From positions 1-64,000 of the forward strand of contig NZ_ARXV01000006.1 in NCBI RefSeq assembly GCF_000756665.1: a DNA stretch of 64,000 bases. The letters run 5' to 3'. Below the pieces are notes generated by a model. The model saw only the letters and a program-made list of their open reading frames with translations. It did no database searches and was not told the DNA's origin. Both the position numbers and the translations under genes were made by a program. This DNA comes from Alcanivorax nanhaiticus (GTDB taxonomy: Bacteria > Pseudomonadota > Gammaproteobacteria > Pseudomonadales > Alcanivoracaceae). This document shows positions 38,620 to 47,790 of the stretch, in pieces (within the stretch, counting starts at the first letter, position 1; every line of letters begins with the position of its first letter).

Positions 38620-38814
38620 ATGGACCCGAATCAGCAACAACGGGAAAAGGCCTACAACCAGGGCTGCATGTGGGGTATGGGCGGAGGCGACAGCAATCGC
38701 TGCCCGTTTGCTGCGGATGATCCACTGACCCAATGGTGGTTTCAGGGCTGGGAGGCCGGCATTGAAGCGTGGAATGATCGCAATCACAGTACCCCGTCCG
38801 CACAACAGGCCTGA
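38620..38814 (+). CDS. rmf: Ribosome modulation factor-like protein
   Basis: 64 residues from ATG 38620 (AGGGAG upstream). It fits the RMF pattern: a short basic/polar start, REKAYNQGCMWGM, a CP pair (NRCPF) and a final Trp-rich helix (WWFQGWEAGIEAW). RMF helps form inactive 100S ribosome dimers in stationary phase. It is slightly longer than E. coli RMF (55) and more acidic, so it may be a divergent member. The -10-like element upstream suits stationary-phase control. Confidence 0.75.
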   Translation: MDPNQQQREKAYNQGCMWGMGGGDSNRCPFAADDPLTQWWFQGWEAGIEAWNDRNHSTPSAQQA

Positions 38815-38983
38815 CCAATACCAGAACTGGCCTGGCCGGGAGAACAAGCGCCCCTGCCGATAGCACAACAGGCCAGCTCCTCCTGATGCCCACTCCGGCG
38901 TCACCCTGCTTTTGTCGCTCCGAAGTTGCCGCCCGGCGCGCTTTTGCCTACCCTTCCGGCGTCAACGAACGAAAGAGCCCATC

Positions 38984-39487
38984 ATGACGTCCATCATTCC
39001 TGCTCCACGACAGCTCAACCTGCTTGCTCTGCTAGCTTGCCTTGCCGCCATGGCCGGGGCCCTCTACCTGCAGCATGTGGATGGCCTGGAACCCTGCCCA
39101 CTGTGTATTTTCCAGCGTGTTGGCGTGATTGCCGCCGCGGTGGTCTTGCTGGTCGCCACCCTGCACGGCCCCAAGGGGGTTGGTGTACGCATTTATGGTC
39201 TGCTCACTGCTTTGGCAGCCATTGGTGGCGGCGCAGTAGCCATTCGCCACATCTGGCTGCAAAACCTGCCGCCGGATCAGGTGCCCGCCTGTGGCCCCGG
39301 ACTTGAGTACATGCTCGACGTCTTCCCTCTCCAGAATGTGCTCCAGCAAGTTTTGGCGGGCTCCGGTGAGTGTGCCGAGATGGACTGGAGCTTCCTCGGA
39401 CTGAGCCTCCCAGCCTGGTCGCTGGTGGTTTTCGCCGGCCTGCTAGTGGTTGCCCTGATCCAGCTGTTCCGCCCTCTGCCGCGCTGA
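38984..39487 (+). CDS. dsbB: Disulfide bond formation protein DsbB
   Basis: 167 residues with four hydrophobic helices. The first active pair is in [10 protein letters not shown] (CPLC) and the second, looser pair is in PACGPGLEY and [10 protein letters not shown]. It reoxidises DsbA and passes electrons to quinones. ATG 38984 is chosen for its position at the family start. It is followed 6 nt later by lrgA, so it may be co-transcribed with lrgAB. Confidence 0.93.
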   Translation: MTSIIPAPRQLNLLALLACLAAMAGALYLQHVDGLEPCPLCIFQRVGVIAAAVVLLVATLHGPKGVGVRIYGLLTALAAIGGGAVAIRHIWLQNLPPDQVPACGPGLEYMLDVFPLQNVLQQVLAGSGECAEMDWSFLGLSLPAWSLVVFAGLLVVALIQLFRPLPR

Positions 39488-39493
39488 ACCGCC

Positions 39494-39862
39494 ATGATTG
39501 ATGGTCTACTGATTCTGCTGTTTTTTCAGTTTCTGGGAGAGGTGGTTGTCCGCCTCACCGGCCTGCCACTTCCTGCCCCGGTGCTGGGAATGGTATTGCT
39601 GTTGGTCGCCTTGCTGCTCAATGCACCTTTCACTCAACGTGTTGCAACAGCGGCAGGCACCCTGATCAAGCACATCAGCCTGCTGATTTTCCCGCTTGGG
39701 GTTGGCATCGTGCTGCAATGGGATCGCTATCAGGAAAACGCCCTCGCCCTTGCAGTCGCAGTGGTGGGCGGCACCATTGTCAGCCTGATTCTTGTGACTC
39801 TGATGTTGAAATTCCTCATGGGCAACAAGCATCAGGAACAGGGGGATCAGCATGAGCGCTGA
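39494..39862 (+). CDS. lrgA: CidA/LrgA-family holin-like protein
   Basis: 122 residues with four hydrophobic segments. The N-terminal part matches LrgA (GEVVVRLTGLPLPAPVLGMVLL) with the charged tail typical of the family. It starts 6 nt after dsbB and overlaps lrgB by 11 nt. With LrgB it forms a holin/antiholin-like or small-metabolite export pair in the inner membrane. Confidence 0.9.
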   Translation: MIDGLLILLFFQFLGEVVVRLTGLPLPAPVLGMVLLLVALLLNAPFTQRVATAAGTLIKHISLLIFPLGVGIVLQWDRYQENALALAVAVVGGTIVSLILVTLMLKFLMGNKHQEQGDQHER

Positions 39863-40580
39863 AATGGGCTCCCTTGCCGGCTTGGTCCACACCCCCCTGT
39901 TCGGCATTCTCCTCACCCTGGCCAGCTACCAGTTTGCGCTATGGGTGTACGGCAAGAGCAACAGCCTGCCCCTGTTCCACCCTTTCCTGGTGGCCTCTAT
40001 CCCGGTGATCGTGGTGCTGCCACTGGTGGGCGTGGATTATGAGGAATACCGCGAGCAGACAAGCCTGATTGCCTTTTTGCTTGGACCGGCCACCGTGGCG
40101 CTGGCCTGGCCCCTGTATCGGCAACTACACACCGTACGCAGTGTACTCACCCCCATTGTCATCGCTACGCTGATCGGAGCGGCCATCGCCGCGGGGATTT
40201 CCGTGGGGCTGGCCTGGTGGCTGGGCGCACCGCAGGATGTCATTGCCTCGCTTGCCCCCAAGTCCATTACCACGCCTATTGCGGTGGAAGTGGTGAAATC
40301 CACGGGTGGCTCTGAATCACTGGTGGCTGGTGCTGTGGCCATTACCGGCATTGTCGGGGCGCTGGCAGCCGGCCCGGTTTTCCGGCTCCTCAAGGTTAAC
40401 GATGACCGTATCCGCGGTTTTGCACTGGGACTGGTCGCCCATGCCATTGGTACCGCCAGGGCCTTCGAGTTTGGTGAAAAAGCGGGAGCCTTCAGTGGTC
40501 TGGCATTGGGCTTGTGTGGATTGGTCACCGCGCTGGCTCTGCCCTGGATCTGGCCCTGGATTGCCGCACTTCTCTCATGA
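39852..40580 (+). CDS. lrgB: LrgB-family protein
   Basis: 242 residues, about six to seven membrane helices. The family block SLAPKSITTPIAVEVVKSTGG is present, followed by AITGIVGALAAGP. ATG with GGGGGA site; it overlaps lrgA. It partners with LrgA. A hairpin terminator follows. Confidence 0.92.
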   Translation: MSAEMGSLAGLVHTPLFGILLTLASYQFALWVYGKSNSLPLFHPFLVASIPVIVVLPLVGVDYEEYREQTSLIAFLLGPATVALAWPLYRQLHTVRSVLTPIVIATLIGAAIAAGISVGLAWWLGAPQDVIASLAPKSITTPIAVEVVKSTGGSESLVAGAVAITGIVGALAAGPVFRLLKVNDDRIRGFALGLVAHAIGTARAFEFGEKAGAFSGLALGLCGLVTALALPWIWPWIAALLS

Positions 40581-40584
40581 ATTG

Positions 40585-40612
40585 TGAGCCGGGGCACAGT
40601 TTCCCCGGCTCA
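40585..40612 (+). terminator. Hairpin terminator after lrgB
   Basis: TGAGCCGGGG pairs perfectly with CCCCGGCTCA, loop CACAGTTT. Only a poor T-run follows, but the stem is very stable. Confidence 0.6.
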
Positions 40613-40733
40613 TCAGCCCTGTCACAAAAACCGCTTTGGTTATAAGAAATCCGTCTTTAGCAGCAAGTGCCTGAGCTCGCGCTGTTTTTTCTCCCTCGCC
40701 CGGCGAGCAACCCAAACACGCCGATTCTGCCCA

Positions 40734-40763
40734 TTGCGACGATCCGCCGAAAACGCCTAGTCT
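40734..40763 (+). promoter_or_regulatory. Putative rsd promoter
   Basis: TTGCGA (40734-40739), 18-nt spacer, TAGTCT (40758-40763) inside GCCTAGTCTC. The -10 word matches that of the rmf-like gene. The start codon is about 60 nt downstream. Confidence 0.45.
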
Positions 40764-40782
40764 CGAAAATCTGGAAGGAATC

Positions 40783-40911
40783 ATGGCAGAAAGCCTCTGC
40801 CTGGCCGACAAGGAGGATCGACAATGGCGAGCACATCACCCAGCGCAACCGCCCAGTGGCAACGCATTGAAACCCTGGTACAGGCCTGGCTGGATGAGCG
40901 CCAGCAACTGA
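40783..40911 (+). CDS. Possible short upstream frame overlapping rsd
   Basis: ATG 40783 has GGAAGG just before it. The frame (42 codons) runs into rsd in another frame and begins MAESLCLADKEDRQ. The rsd ribosome site lies inside it, so translating it could affect rsd initiation. It could well be chance. Confidence 0.2.
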   Translation: MAESLCLADKEDRQWRAHHPAQPPSGNALKPWYRPGWMSASN

Positions 40912-41306
40912 TTGTCCTGCTGTGCACCCTGCAGGGAGTACGAGGACTCAGCTCCCGGGAACCGCAGCAAAAACAGCTTCAGCAGTTTTGCGAATTGCTG
41001 ATGGATTACATCAGCGCCGGGTACTTCGAGGTTTATCGCGAGCTGGTCAATGAAGCGCGCCATTTCCATCGGGAGAACCCCGCACTCACCCATCATATTC
41101 TTCGCCAGCTGGACAGCTCCACCGATGAAGCGCTGGCCTTTAACGCCGACTTTGAAAACCCCGGCACCTGTGCGGAACTGAAAGCCCAGTTACCACAGCG
41201 TATCAGCCTGCTGATGCAGACACTGGAAGAGCGCTTCGCACTGGAAGATCAACTGATTCTCAGCATCCATCAACAGGAACCGCCCCTGCGCCAGGCGATG
41301 CATTGA
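40824..41306 (+). CDS. rsd: Rsd/AlgQ anti-sigma-70 regulator
   Basis: 160 residues, all-helical. The family motif RQQLIVLLCTLQGVR near residues 25-40 and FCELLMDYISAGYFEVY follow the Rsd/AlgQ pattern. Rsd binds RpoD in stationary phase and favours alternative sigma factors. ATG with AGGAGG at 7 nt. It is a single gene between two terminator-like structures. A heptamer element begins 17 nt after its stop. Confidence 0.9.
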   Translation: MASTSPSATAQWQRIETLVQAWLDERQQLIVLLCTLQGVRGLSSREPQQKQLQQFCELLMDYISAGYFEVYRELVNEARHFHRENPALTHHILRQLDSSTDEALAFNADFENPGTCAELKAQLPQRISLLMQTLEERFALEDQLILSIHQQEPPLRQAMH

Positions 41307-41322
41307 CTGTTGTGAGGGGCAT

Positions 41323-41399
41323 CTGATGTCGGATGTCAGACGCTAAAGACTGAAACCCGATATTGGGTCTTTATCGTACGACCCCAGACATCCGACCCA
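41323..41399. repeat. Heptamer-bracketed element (family C, copy 2)
   Basis: Left units CTGATGT, CGGATGT, CAGACGC then TAAAGACTG. The right arm inverted reads CGGATGT, CTGGGGT, CGTACGA then TAAAGACCC. The inner word TAAAGAC is shared, so the arms extend past the units. The core includes a small hairpin (CCCGATATTGGG). Confidence 0.75.
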
Positions 41400-41425
41400 C
41401 CTTTTGTGTAATTCCGCCCGCAAAC

Positions 41426-41454
41426 AAAAAAGGGGCACCGCTTGGTGCCCCTTT
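41426..41454 (-). terminator. Terminator for the FKBP gene, possibly also rsd
   Basis: AAGGGGCACC pairs with GGTGCCCCTT, loop GCTT, ten perfect pairs. The minus strand is followed by a run of six T, so it ends the FKBP transcript. In the plus direction the tail is TTTCTT, so two-way use is possible. Confidence 0.85.
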
Positions 41455-41474
41455 CTTGGTGCCAGTGACGAAAA

Positions 41475-42212
41475 TTACTCGTCGCCTTTCACATCCAGCA
41501 GCTCGATTTCGAAAATCAGCACCTGGTTGGGACCGATGTCGCTGCCCGGGCCTGCACCCTGCTCACCGTAACCCAGCTCGGAAGGTACAAATACTTTCCA
41601 CTTGTCGCCTTCCTTCATCATCGGCAGCACTTCTTGCCAGCCTTTGATGATCTGCTTCAGACCAAAGGTGGCCGGGTTGCCACGCTCTACAGAGCTGTCG
41701 AATACGGTGCCGTCAGGCAGGGTACCGTGGTAGTGCACTTCCACAGTGTCGTCCAGGGTCGGAGACTTGGCACCCTCTTCGCCTGAGGCCAGGACTTCAT
41801 ACTGCAGACCGCTATCGGTCACAGTAACACCGTCACGCTGGGCATTCTCTTCCAGGAAGGCTGCGCCTTCTTCCTGGTTCTTGGCACCCGCTTCTTCCTG
41901 CTCTTTCTGCTGCTCTTCCATGGCGGCTTTCATTTTTTCCTGCTGCGCTTCCATCACGCGCTGCTGGAACGCCTGCAAAGCAGCCTGCAGTTCTTCTTCA
42001 TTCATCTTGCCTTCAGGGTTTTCAACCAGGCCATCTTTCAGGCCTGCCATGAAGGCTTCCTTGTCCAGGACGCCCAGCTGCTGCATTTGCTCGGCACTGA
42101 CAAAACCCAGTGCGTAGGAGCCTTTCTGATTATCCGTTTCCAGCTCGACCTTATCCTGGCCACAGGCTGCCAGCAGCACGGTACCTGCCAGCACGATTCC
42201 CAACTTCTTCAT
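41475..42212 (-). CDS. FKBP-type peptidyl-prolyl isomerase lipoprotein
   Basis: 245 residues from ATG 42212 (GGAGG upstream). Lipobox LLAACG, then an FKBP_N dimerisation domain (about 25-130, with charged helix KAAMEEQQKEQEEAG). The FKBP_C domain (about 135-245) has VEVHYHGTLPDGTVFDSS, GWQEVLPMMKEGDKW and PSELGYGE. It folds exported proteins at the membrane or in the periplasm, like FkpA/Mip. Confidence 0.92.
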   Translation of the reverse strand: MKKLGIVLAGTVLLAACGQDKVELETDNQKGSYALGFVSAEQMQQLGVLDKEAFMAGLKDGLVENPEGKMNEEELQAALQAFQQRVMEAQQEKMKAAMEEQQKEQEEAGAKNQEEGAAFLEENAQRDGVTVTDSGLQYEVLASGEEGAKSPTLDDTVEVHYHGTLPDGTVFDSSVERGNPATFGLKQIIKGWQEVLPMMKEGDKWKVFVPSELGYGEQGAGPGSDIGPNQVLIFEIELLDVKGDE

Positions 42213-42291
42213 TCTGCCTCCAAATGGACTCATCTTATTGTGTGTTCAATTCGCTACCCAGCCAGACACGCCAAAAAACAGGCATGCAGGC

Positions 42292-42570
42292 CTAGCGTGG
42301 CTTGACGGTAGTTTCTTCCGCATCGACCCCAGGGGGCGGAGTCTGGCCATACTGCCAGTTACCCCGTGTGTCGCGCCAGCGAAACACCGTTGTTTCTTGT
42401 GGCTTTCCGGTCAATCCGTCAAATCCATCGTCAATCAGCTTTTCCGGTTGCTGCCAGTTTCTCTCGATATGCCGCCAATCCAGTAATGGCTTGCCCCCTT
42501 CCAGAGGAACGGTGAACAAGGCAGCCCCTACTGCGACCACCAGCACAATCAGAATCAAGAAATACCGCAT
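42292..42570 (-). CDS. Small membrane-anchored DUF4124-like protein
   Basis: 92 residues from ATG 42570 with an AAGGGGG site. One N-terminal helix (about 3-21, LILIVLVVAVGAALF), then a periplasmic part ending in FRWRDTRGNWQYGQTPPPG, a motif resembling DUF4124. Function unknown. The frame can be read further upstream, but without a ribosome site. Confidence 0.75.
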   Translation of the reverse strand: MRYFLILIVLVVAVGAALFTVPLEGGKPLLDWRHIERNWQQPEKLIDDGFDGLTGKPQETTVFRWRDTRGNWQYGQTPPPGVDAEETTVKPR

Positions 42571-42823
42571 GCTGTTACCCCCTTTAAGACAGGAGAACCT
42601 CATAAGGTTCCCTGTAATGGCAAATCGCCCCACAATTTACACCACTTTGATATCAAATGGGGTACTGTGGAGGCTTGTGAGGAGGATCACCCTTTTTCAT
42701 TACCAACATGGCTTCCATCCCTATGGCGGGTAGAATCATACGAAATATTTGGCAACCTACGGCATGAATAGCGCACAGAATAGACCAACAAATCGCGCAC
42801 CCACCTACCCACAGGCCCGTTCC

Positions 42824-43507
42824 ATGGCCAAACGAACCGTTATTCTGGTTGCCAACAGCAAGGGCGGATGCGGCAAAACCACCATTTCCACCAATCTTGC
42901 CTGTTACTACGAAGCGCTGGGACGCCAAGTCACACTCATGGACCTTGATCCCCAGCAATCCACCCTGCAATGGCTCAAGCTCCGTCATACCGACTACATT
43001 CACGGTGTCGGTTGGCCTGCCGGGGAACCGTTATCTCTTGGGCGCTTACAGCAACGGCTGGACCAGGCAGCCGAGGTGGTGATCATCGACTCACCCGCCG
43101 GGCTGGACACCCATCAGCTGGATCATCTGCTGCGGCTTTCCCACATTGTCCTGGTACCCGTATTACCCAGCCCCATCGACATTCGCGCCACCACCCGCTT
43201 CTTGCAAAACGTGATGCTGACACCCAGTTATCGACGCCGCCCGCGCCGTCTCGCGGTGATTGCGAACCGGGTGCGCACACGCACCAAGATGTATGAATCA
43301 CTACGCCAGTTTCTCACCAGCCTCAAGATCCCCTATCTCGTCACCCTGCGCGACACTCAGACGTATGTGCAGGCCATGACGAATGGCGAAGGCATCATGG
43401 ACGCCGCCGTCTCACGTCATCTGGATGATAAACAGCACTGGCGATTGATCGGCGAATGGCTGGAAGTGCAGCGCCATCTGATTCAGGCCATGCCGGGGTT
43501 TCGGTAG
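42824..43507 (+). CDS. ParA-family ATPase
   Basis: 227 residues from ATG 42824. The deviant Walker A motif is [10 protein letters not shown], followed by [14 protein letters not shown] and [10 protein letters not shown]. Such P-loop ATPases position DNA or protein cargo. No parB lies next to it, and the main chromosomal pair is unlikely to be here, so this looks like an orphan ParA/MinD-like protein. Start uncertain: ATG 42764 and TTG 42749 are in frame, and no candidate has a good ribosome site. Confidence 0.85.
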   Translation: MAKRTVILVANSKGGCGKTTISTNLACYYEALGRQVTLMDLDPQQSTLQWLKLRHTDYIHGVGWPAGEPLSLGRLQQRLDQAAEVVIIDSPAGLDTHQLDHLLRLSHIVLVPVLPSPIDIRATTRFLQNVMLTPSYRRRPRRLAVIANRVRTRTKMYESLRQFLTSLKIPYLVTLRDTQTYVQAMTNGEGIMDAAVSRHLDDKQHWRLIGEWLEVQRHLIQAMPGFR

Positions 43508-43513
43508 GAAGCG

Positions 43514-43778
43514 CTAGTTGCAAGTGACAAGTTTCAAGTTGCAACGCGGATAAGGAAAGTGCCAAGTCGGCAATCTATATCTCCGCGCCCCGTGAAGCGG
43601 GACAATCGAAGGTCTTGAGTGCTTTCTTTTCTCTCCACACGGCAAACCATTTTCTCGATCGCCAGTTTGCCCTGGTCTTACTTTTCCTGGCTGGTTGCCG
43701 GAGCCATAACGCGGCTACAACCATGGATCTCAGGACTGATCCTGATCGCGTTGCAACTTGAAACTTGCCACTTGCAGC
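43514..43778. repeat. Heptamer-bracketed element (family B, copy 1)
   Basis: Left arm 43515-43548 and inverted right arm (43746-43778) match almost perfectly over about 33 nt. Units CAAGTGA/CAAGTGG, CAAGTTT, CAAGTTG then CAACGCG. The core is about 197 nt and codes for nothing clear. The left end is 7 nt after the ParA stop, the right end 2 nt from the bioA stop. Confidence 0.9.
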
Positions 43779-43780
43779 TA

Positions 43781-45055
43781 TCAACTCCGCGCCGCCAGAT
43801 CTCTCATGGCCCCGGTCAGCTTGCTCAGGTCTTCAGACTCAATCACGAACGGCGGCATGATGTAGACCAGCTTGCCGAAAGGGCGAATCCACACACCCTG
43901 CTCCACAAAGGCTTTCTGTACCGCTTCCATGTCCACCGGCTCTTTCATTTCCATAACCCCGATAGCACCCAGCACACGGGCATCTGCCACACTACTGAAC
44001 CGTGTGAGTGGCAGGATCTCCTCCTTCAGCTGCGCCTCGATGGCGGCCACCCGTTGCTCCCAGCCGGAATCGAGCAACAGTTGAATACTGGCATTCGCTA
44101 CGGCACAGGCTAGCGGGTTACCCATAAACGTTGGGCCGTGCATCAACACCCCGGCCTCACCGTCGCAGATACCCTTCGCCACACGGTCCGTGCACAGCGC
44201 AGCGGCCAAGGTCATGTATCCGCCAGTAATCGCCTTGCCAAGGCAGAGAATATCCGGACAGACATTGGCATGTTCCAGCGCAAACAGTTTGCCAGTACGG
44301 CCAAAGCCGGTCGCGATTTCATCGAAAATCAGCAACACACTGAATTCATCACACAGCGCTCGTACGGCCTTCAGATATTCCGGGCTGTAGATACGCATCC
44401 CCCCAGCCCCCTGTACCACCGGCTCAAGGATCACAGCCGCGATCTCATGGCCATGCTGCTCCAGCAGGGCACGCACTGCGGCCACATCATCCGGAGCCAG
44501 AGGCCCCTCAAATGGACTCTGCGGGGCCGGGGCAAAATGATGCTGCGCCAACACACCACTGAACAGGGAGTGCATGCCATTGACGGGATCACACGCCGCC
44601 ATCGCTCCGAAGGTATCACCGTGATACCCGTTGCGCAGGGCGAGCAGTTTGTCCTTGCCTTTATGGCCCTGGCTCAGCCAGAACTGCAGCGCCATCTTGA
44701 TCGCCACTTCCACGGACACCGAACCGCTGTCGGCCAGAAACACCTTCTGCAATGGCTCGGGGGTGAGCGCTACCAGCTTCTTGCCCAGCTCCACCGCTGG
44801 CTCGTGGGTCAGACCTCCAAACATCACGTGCGCCATCCGGTCAATTTGATCCTTGGCCGCCAGATTCAGCACCGGATGGTTGTAACCATGCACCGCCGCC
44901 CACCAGGATGACATGCCATCCACCAGTTCACGACCATCCTCCAGTGTCAGCCTCACCCCCTTGGCACTGGCTACCGGAAAGGTAGGCAGTGGAGCAGTGG
45001 TGGAGGTATAGGGGTGCCAAAGGTGGTCGCGGTCAAAATCGAGATCGGTGGTCAT
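43781..45055 (-). CDS. bioA: Adenosylmethionine-8-amino-7-oxononanoate aminotransferase
   Basis: 424 residues from ATG 45055, beginning [18 protein letters not shown]. This is a fold-type I PLP enzyme. The active Lys lies in [13 protein letters not shown], and [15 protein letters not shown] and [15 protein letters not shown] are family blocks. It transfers the amino group of SAM to make diaminopelargonate in biotin synthesis. The rest of the bio operon is not in the window. The C-terminal stop adjoins the heptamer element. Confidence 0.94.
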   Translation of the reverse strand: MTTDLDFDRDHLWHPYTSTTAPLPTFPVASAKGVRLTLEDGRELVDGMSSWWAAVHGYNHPVLNLAAKDQIDRMAHVMFGGLTHEPAVELGKKLVALTPEPLQKVFLADSGSVSVEVAIKMALQFWLSQGHKGKDKLLALRNGYHGDTFGAMAACDPVNGMHSLFSGVLAQHHFAPAPQSPFEGPLAPDDVAAVRALLEQHGHEIAAVILEPVVQGAGGMRIYSPEYLKAVRALCDEFSVLLIFDEIATGFGRTGKLFALEHANVCPDILCLGKAITGGYMTLAAALCTDRVAKGICDGEAGVLMHGPTFMGNPLACAVANASIQLLLDSGWEQRVAAIEAQLKEEILPLTRFSSVADARVLGAIGVMEMKEPVDMEAVQKAFVEQGVWIRPFGKLVYIMPPFVIESEDLSKLTGAMRDLAARS

Positions 45056-45100
45056 GGGGCCGTCCGGGCATAAACGTGGAAAGGAAGAATGGCAGGGGGG

Positions 45101-45296
45101 AGTTTCAAGATGCAAGTTTCAAGGCGCAAAGCGCGACATGGGAGTGTGCCAAATCATTAACCTTGCCGCCGCGACTCAGCTCATGTGGAAAGCCATTCCA
45201 ACCATGAGCACTTTCAGCGCGGACTCATGCGTCAATCGTGTGGCAACCCAGTATCCCCGCGTTGCAACTTGGAACTTTCAACTTGCATCCTGCAAC
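45101..45296. repeat. Heptamer-bracketed element (family B, copy 2)
   Basis: Left units CAAGATG, CAAGTTT, CAAGGCG then CAAAGCG. The right arm inverted has CAGGATG, CAAGTTG, AAAGTTC, CAAGTTG then CAACGCG. The core is about 120 nt. The right arm overlaps the end of the TIGR02444 gene and contains its stop codon. Confidence 0.8.
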
Positions 45297-45754
45297 CCAA
45301 CCAGCTCGCTCAACGCCCTCTGCAGCCCCTCACACTGTGCCACCTCCGGCACCAGCACCAGCAGCCACCCCATGGCATCCACCGGTTTTCCTGCGGGAAG
45401 CAGGCGGTCGCAAAACGACGGCAAGGTGGTCAGCAACCAACGCTCCCCTTCCAGTTCCACCTGCTGAATCTGGCGTTTGAATTCCGGCAGCCGCATATCC
45501 TCCGACGCCTTGCGGCGTACCGCCCGCAGGGGACGCAGATAATCGGCCTCAAACTGCTCCGCCACCTCGGTCATGCGGCGTCCTACCAGAGCATCTGGCT
45601 GCTTGCCAGATTCCGCCAGCCACAACCCGCACAGCAACAGGGACACTGGCACCTGGTAGTCATCCTGCAAGTGCAGGCACGCCTGCTCGAATTCCCGATC
45701 TTGCCAACGCAGCAGTGCATAGCGCCATAGATCCTGCTTTACGGTCTCGTCCAC
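45278..45754 (-). CDS. TIGR02444 family protein
   Basis: 158 residues from GTG 45754 (begins MDETVKQDLWRYAL). It has the Trp/Leu-rich start and YQVPVSLLLCGLWLAE block of TIGR02444, a family of unknown role. The last four residues (QDAS) and the stop lie inside the heptamer element's right arm, suggesting the original C-terminus was altered. It is divergent from the ABC-F gene by 64 nt. Confidence 0.8.
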   Translation of the reverse strand: MDETVKQDLWRYALLRWQDREFEQACLHLQDDYQVPVSLLLCGLWLAESGKQPDALVGRRMTEVAEQFEADYLRPLRAVRRKASEDMRLPEFKRQIQQVELEGERWLLTTLPSFCDRLLPAGKPVDAMGWLLVLVPEVAQCEGLQRALSELVGLQDAS

Positions 45755-45818
45755 GGTTCCCCCAATACGGTTGCTGGCTTACACTGCGCCGGTTTCCTGT
45801 GTCCAACTGGCTCCTATC

Positions 45819-47732
45819 ATGCTCTCTCTGGAACATATCAATCTGCGCCGTGGCCCCGACCTGTTATTGGAAGACGCCAGCTTTGTGCTGCACAAGGGCT
45901 GGCGAGTGGGCCTGGTGGGCCGTAACGGCACCGGCAAGAGCTCTCTGTTCAAGCTTATCATGGGCGAACTGGAGAGCGACGGCGGCAACCTGAATCGGCC
46001 AGCAGACTGGCGCCTGGCCATGATGGCTCAGGAAGTCCCCGCGCTGGAACAAGCTGCCATCGACTATGTTCTGGATGGCCACAAAGCCCTGCGCGCAGCG
46101 CAGAACAAGCTGGCCAATGCCGAACAGGCTGAGGACAACCACACCATTGCCACCGCCCACGGCGAGCTGGAAGCCCTGCATGCCTGGCAGCAACCGGCCC
46201 GCGCGGCCACCCTGCTGGCAGGTCTGGGGTTTAGCGAAGCCCAGCAACAGCAACCGGTATCCAGCTTCTCCGGTGGCTGGCGCATGCGCCTCAATCTGGC
46301 ACAGGTACTGATGAGCGATGCCGACCTGCTATTACTGGATGAGCCCACCAACCACCTGGATCTGGATGCCATCCTCTGGCTGCAGAGCTATCTGGTGCAG
46401 CAACCCGGCGCCCTGCTGGTCATTTCTCACGACCGGGCCTTTCTGGATGCCACCATCAACCAGATCCTCCACATAGAGCACCAGCAGCTACATCAGTACA
46501 GCGGCGGCTATTCCGACTTCGAGCGTCAGCGCGCCGAGCAGCTGGCCCTGCAGCAGAAGATGCATGACAAGCAGCAAGCACAGGTAGCCCACCTGCAAAA
46601 ATTTATCGCCCGCTTCAAGGCCAAGGCCAGCAAGGCCAAGCAAGCCCAAAGCCGGGTGAAGGCGCTGGAAAAACTGGAATTGATTGCTCCTGCCCATGTG
46701 GACTCCGGCTTCAGTTTTGATTTCCATACGCCGGAAAAGCTGCCCAACCCCATGGAAAATCTGGATGGAGTGCAGTGCGGTTACCAAAACGATTCCGGGG
46801 CCGTACCGATTCTCAGCAATGTCAGCCTTAGCCTGCGGCCGGAATCGCGCCTCGGTTTGCTTGGCCCTAATGGCGCAGGGAAATCCACTCTGGTGCGCAC
46901 CCTGGTGGGTGAGCTGCCGCCATTGGCGGGACGCTTTGAGAAAGACAACGATCTGATCATCGGCTACTTCCACCAGCAACAGGTGGACCGTCTTGATCAC
47001 AACGACACCGCGTACCAGATGCTGTCACGCTTCTACCCCAAATGGAGCGAATCACAACTGCGTAATGAGCTGGGCCGATTCGGTTTTCAGGGCGACGATG
47101 TGTTTGCTCCGATAGGCCGTTTTTCGGGAGGCGAAAAAGCGCGTCTGGCGTTAGCCATGATCGTGCAGCAAAAGCCCGCGTTACTGGTACTCGATGAACC
47201 CGCCAACCATCTGGACCTGGACATGCGCGAAGCGCTGACCCTTGCCCTGCAGGCATTCGAGGGGGCAGTGGTGATGGTATCCCACGACCGCCATTTGCTG
47301 GAAACCACGGTGGATGAATTCTGGCTGGTGGCCAATGGTGCGGTATCGCGTTTTGATGGCGACCTTGATGACTACGCTCGCTGGCTGCAACAAAACCGCA
47401 AGGACGGCAAACCGGCACGGGAAGAAAAAGCCGATGACGGCATGGATGCCAAGGCCCGTCGTCAACTGGCCGCCCAAAAGCGTGAACAGCTGCGTCCGCT
47501 GAAAAAACAGGTAGAAAAGCTGGAAAAACAACTGGCCGACTGTGAAAGCCAACTGGAAAAAACCGAAGCGTCGCTGGGCGATGAATCACTCTACACCGAC
47601 GATAGCCGTAAAAACGAAATGAACGGCTTGCTGGGAGATCAAGCGCGCCTCAAGAAACAACACGACGAGCTGGAGGGTGCTCTGCTGGAAGCCATGGAAG
47701 CGCTGGAAGAGGCCGAAAGCGCACTGGAGTAA
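45819..47732 (+). CDS. yheS: ABC-F ATPase, YheS type
   Basis: 637 residues from ATG 45819, the same length as E. coli YheS. It has two ABC domains: Walker A GRNGTGKSS and GPNGAGKST; signatures FSGGWRMRL and FSGGEKARLA; Walker B LLLLDEPTNHLDLD and LLVLDEPANHLDLD. A charged linker lies between and a coiled-coil tail follows (about 540-637). There are no membrane helices, as in ABC-F proteins that act on ribosomes. It runs toward the anti-sigma gene with a 58-nt gap. Confidence 0.93.
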   Translation: MLSLEHINLRRGPDLLLEDASFVLHKGWRVGLVGRNGTGKSSLFKLIMGELESDGGNLNRPADWRLAMMAQEVPALEQAAIDYVLDGHKALRAAQNKLANAEQAEDNHTIATAHGELEALHAWQQPARAATLLAGLGFSEAQQQQPVSSFSGGWRMRLNLAQVLMSDADLLLLDEPTNHLDLDAILWLQSYLVQQPGALLVISHDRAFLDATINQILHIEHQQLHQYSGGYSDFERQRAEQLALQQKMHDKQQAQVAHLQKFIARFKAKASKAKQAQSRVKALEKLELIAPAHVDSGFSFDFHTPEKLPNPMENLDGVQCGYQNDSGAVPILSNVSLSLRPESRLGLLGPNGAGKSTLVRTLVGELPPLAGRFEKDNDLIIGYFHQQQVDRLDHNDTAYQMLSRFYPKWSESQLRNELGRFGFQGDDVFAPIGRFSGGEKARLALAMIVQQKPALLVLDEPANHLDLDMREALTLALQAFEGAVVMVSHDRHLLETTVDEFWLVANGAVSRFDGDLDDYARWLQQNRKDGKPAREEKADDGMDAKARRQLAAQKREQLRPLKKQVEKLEKQLADCESQLEKTEASLGDESLYTDDSRKNEMNGLLGDQARLKKQHDELEGALLEAMEALEEAESALE

Positions 47733-47790
47733 CATGGCCGCCGGCCGCACGCCCTCTTCACTTACTGTTGTTGTTACTGTTGCGGTTGCC

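Noticed and set aside
42824..43507. Chromosomal partition locus
   Set aside because: The ParA-like gene has no parB, parS-like site or gid genes beside it, so an orphan ATPase is the safer call.
47733..47790. Terminator between the ABC-F and anti-sigma genes
   Set aside because: The gap has a run of TTG/TTAC-rich triplets but no stable stem.
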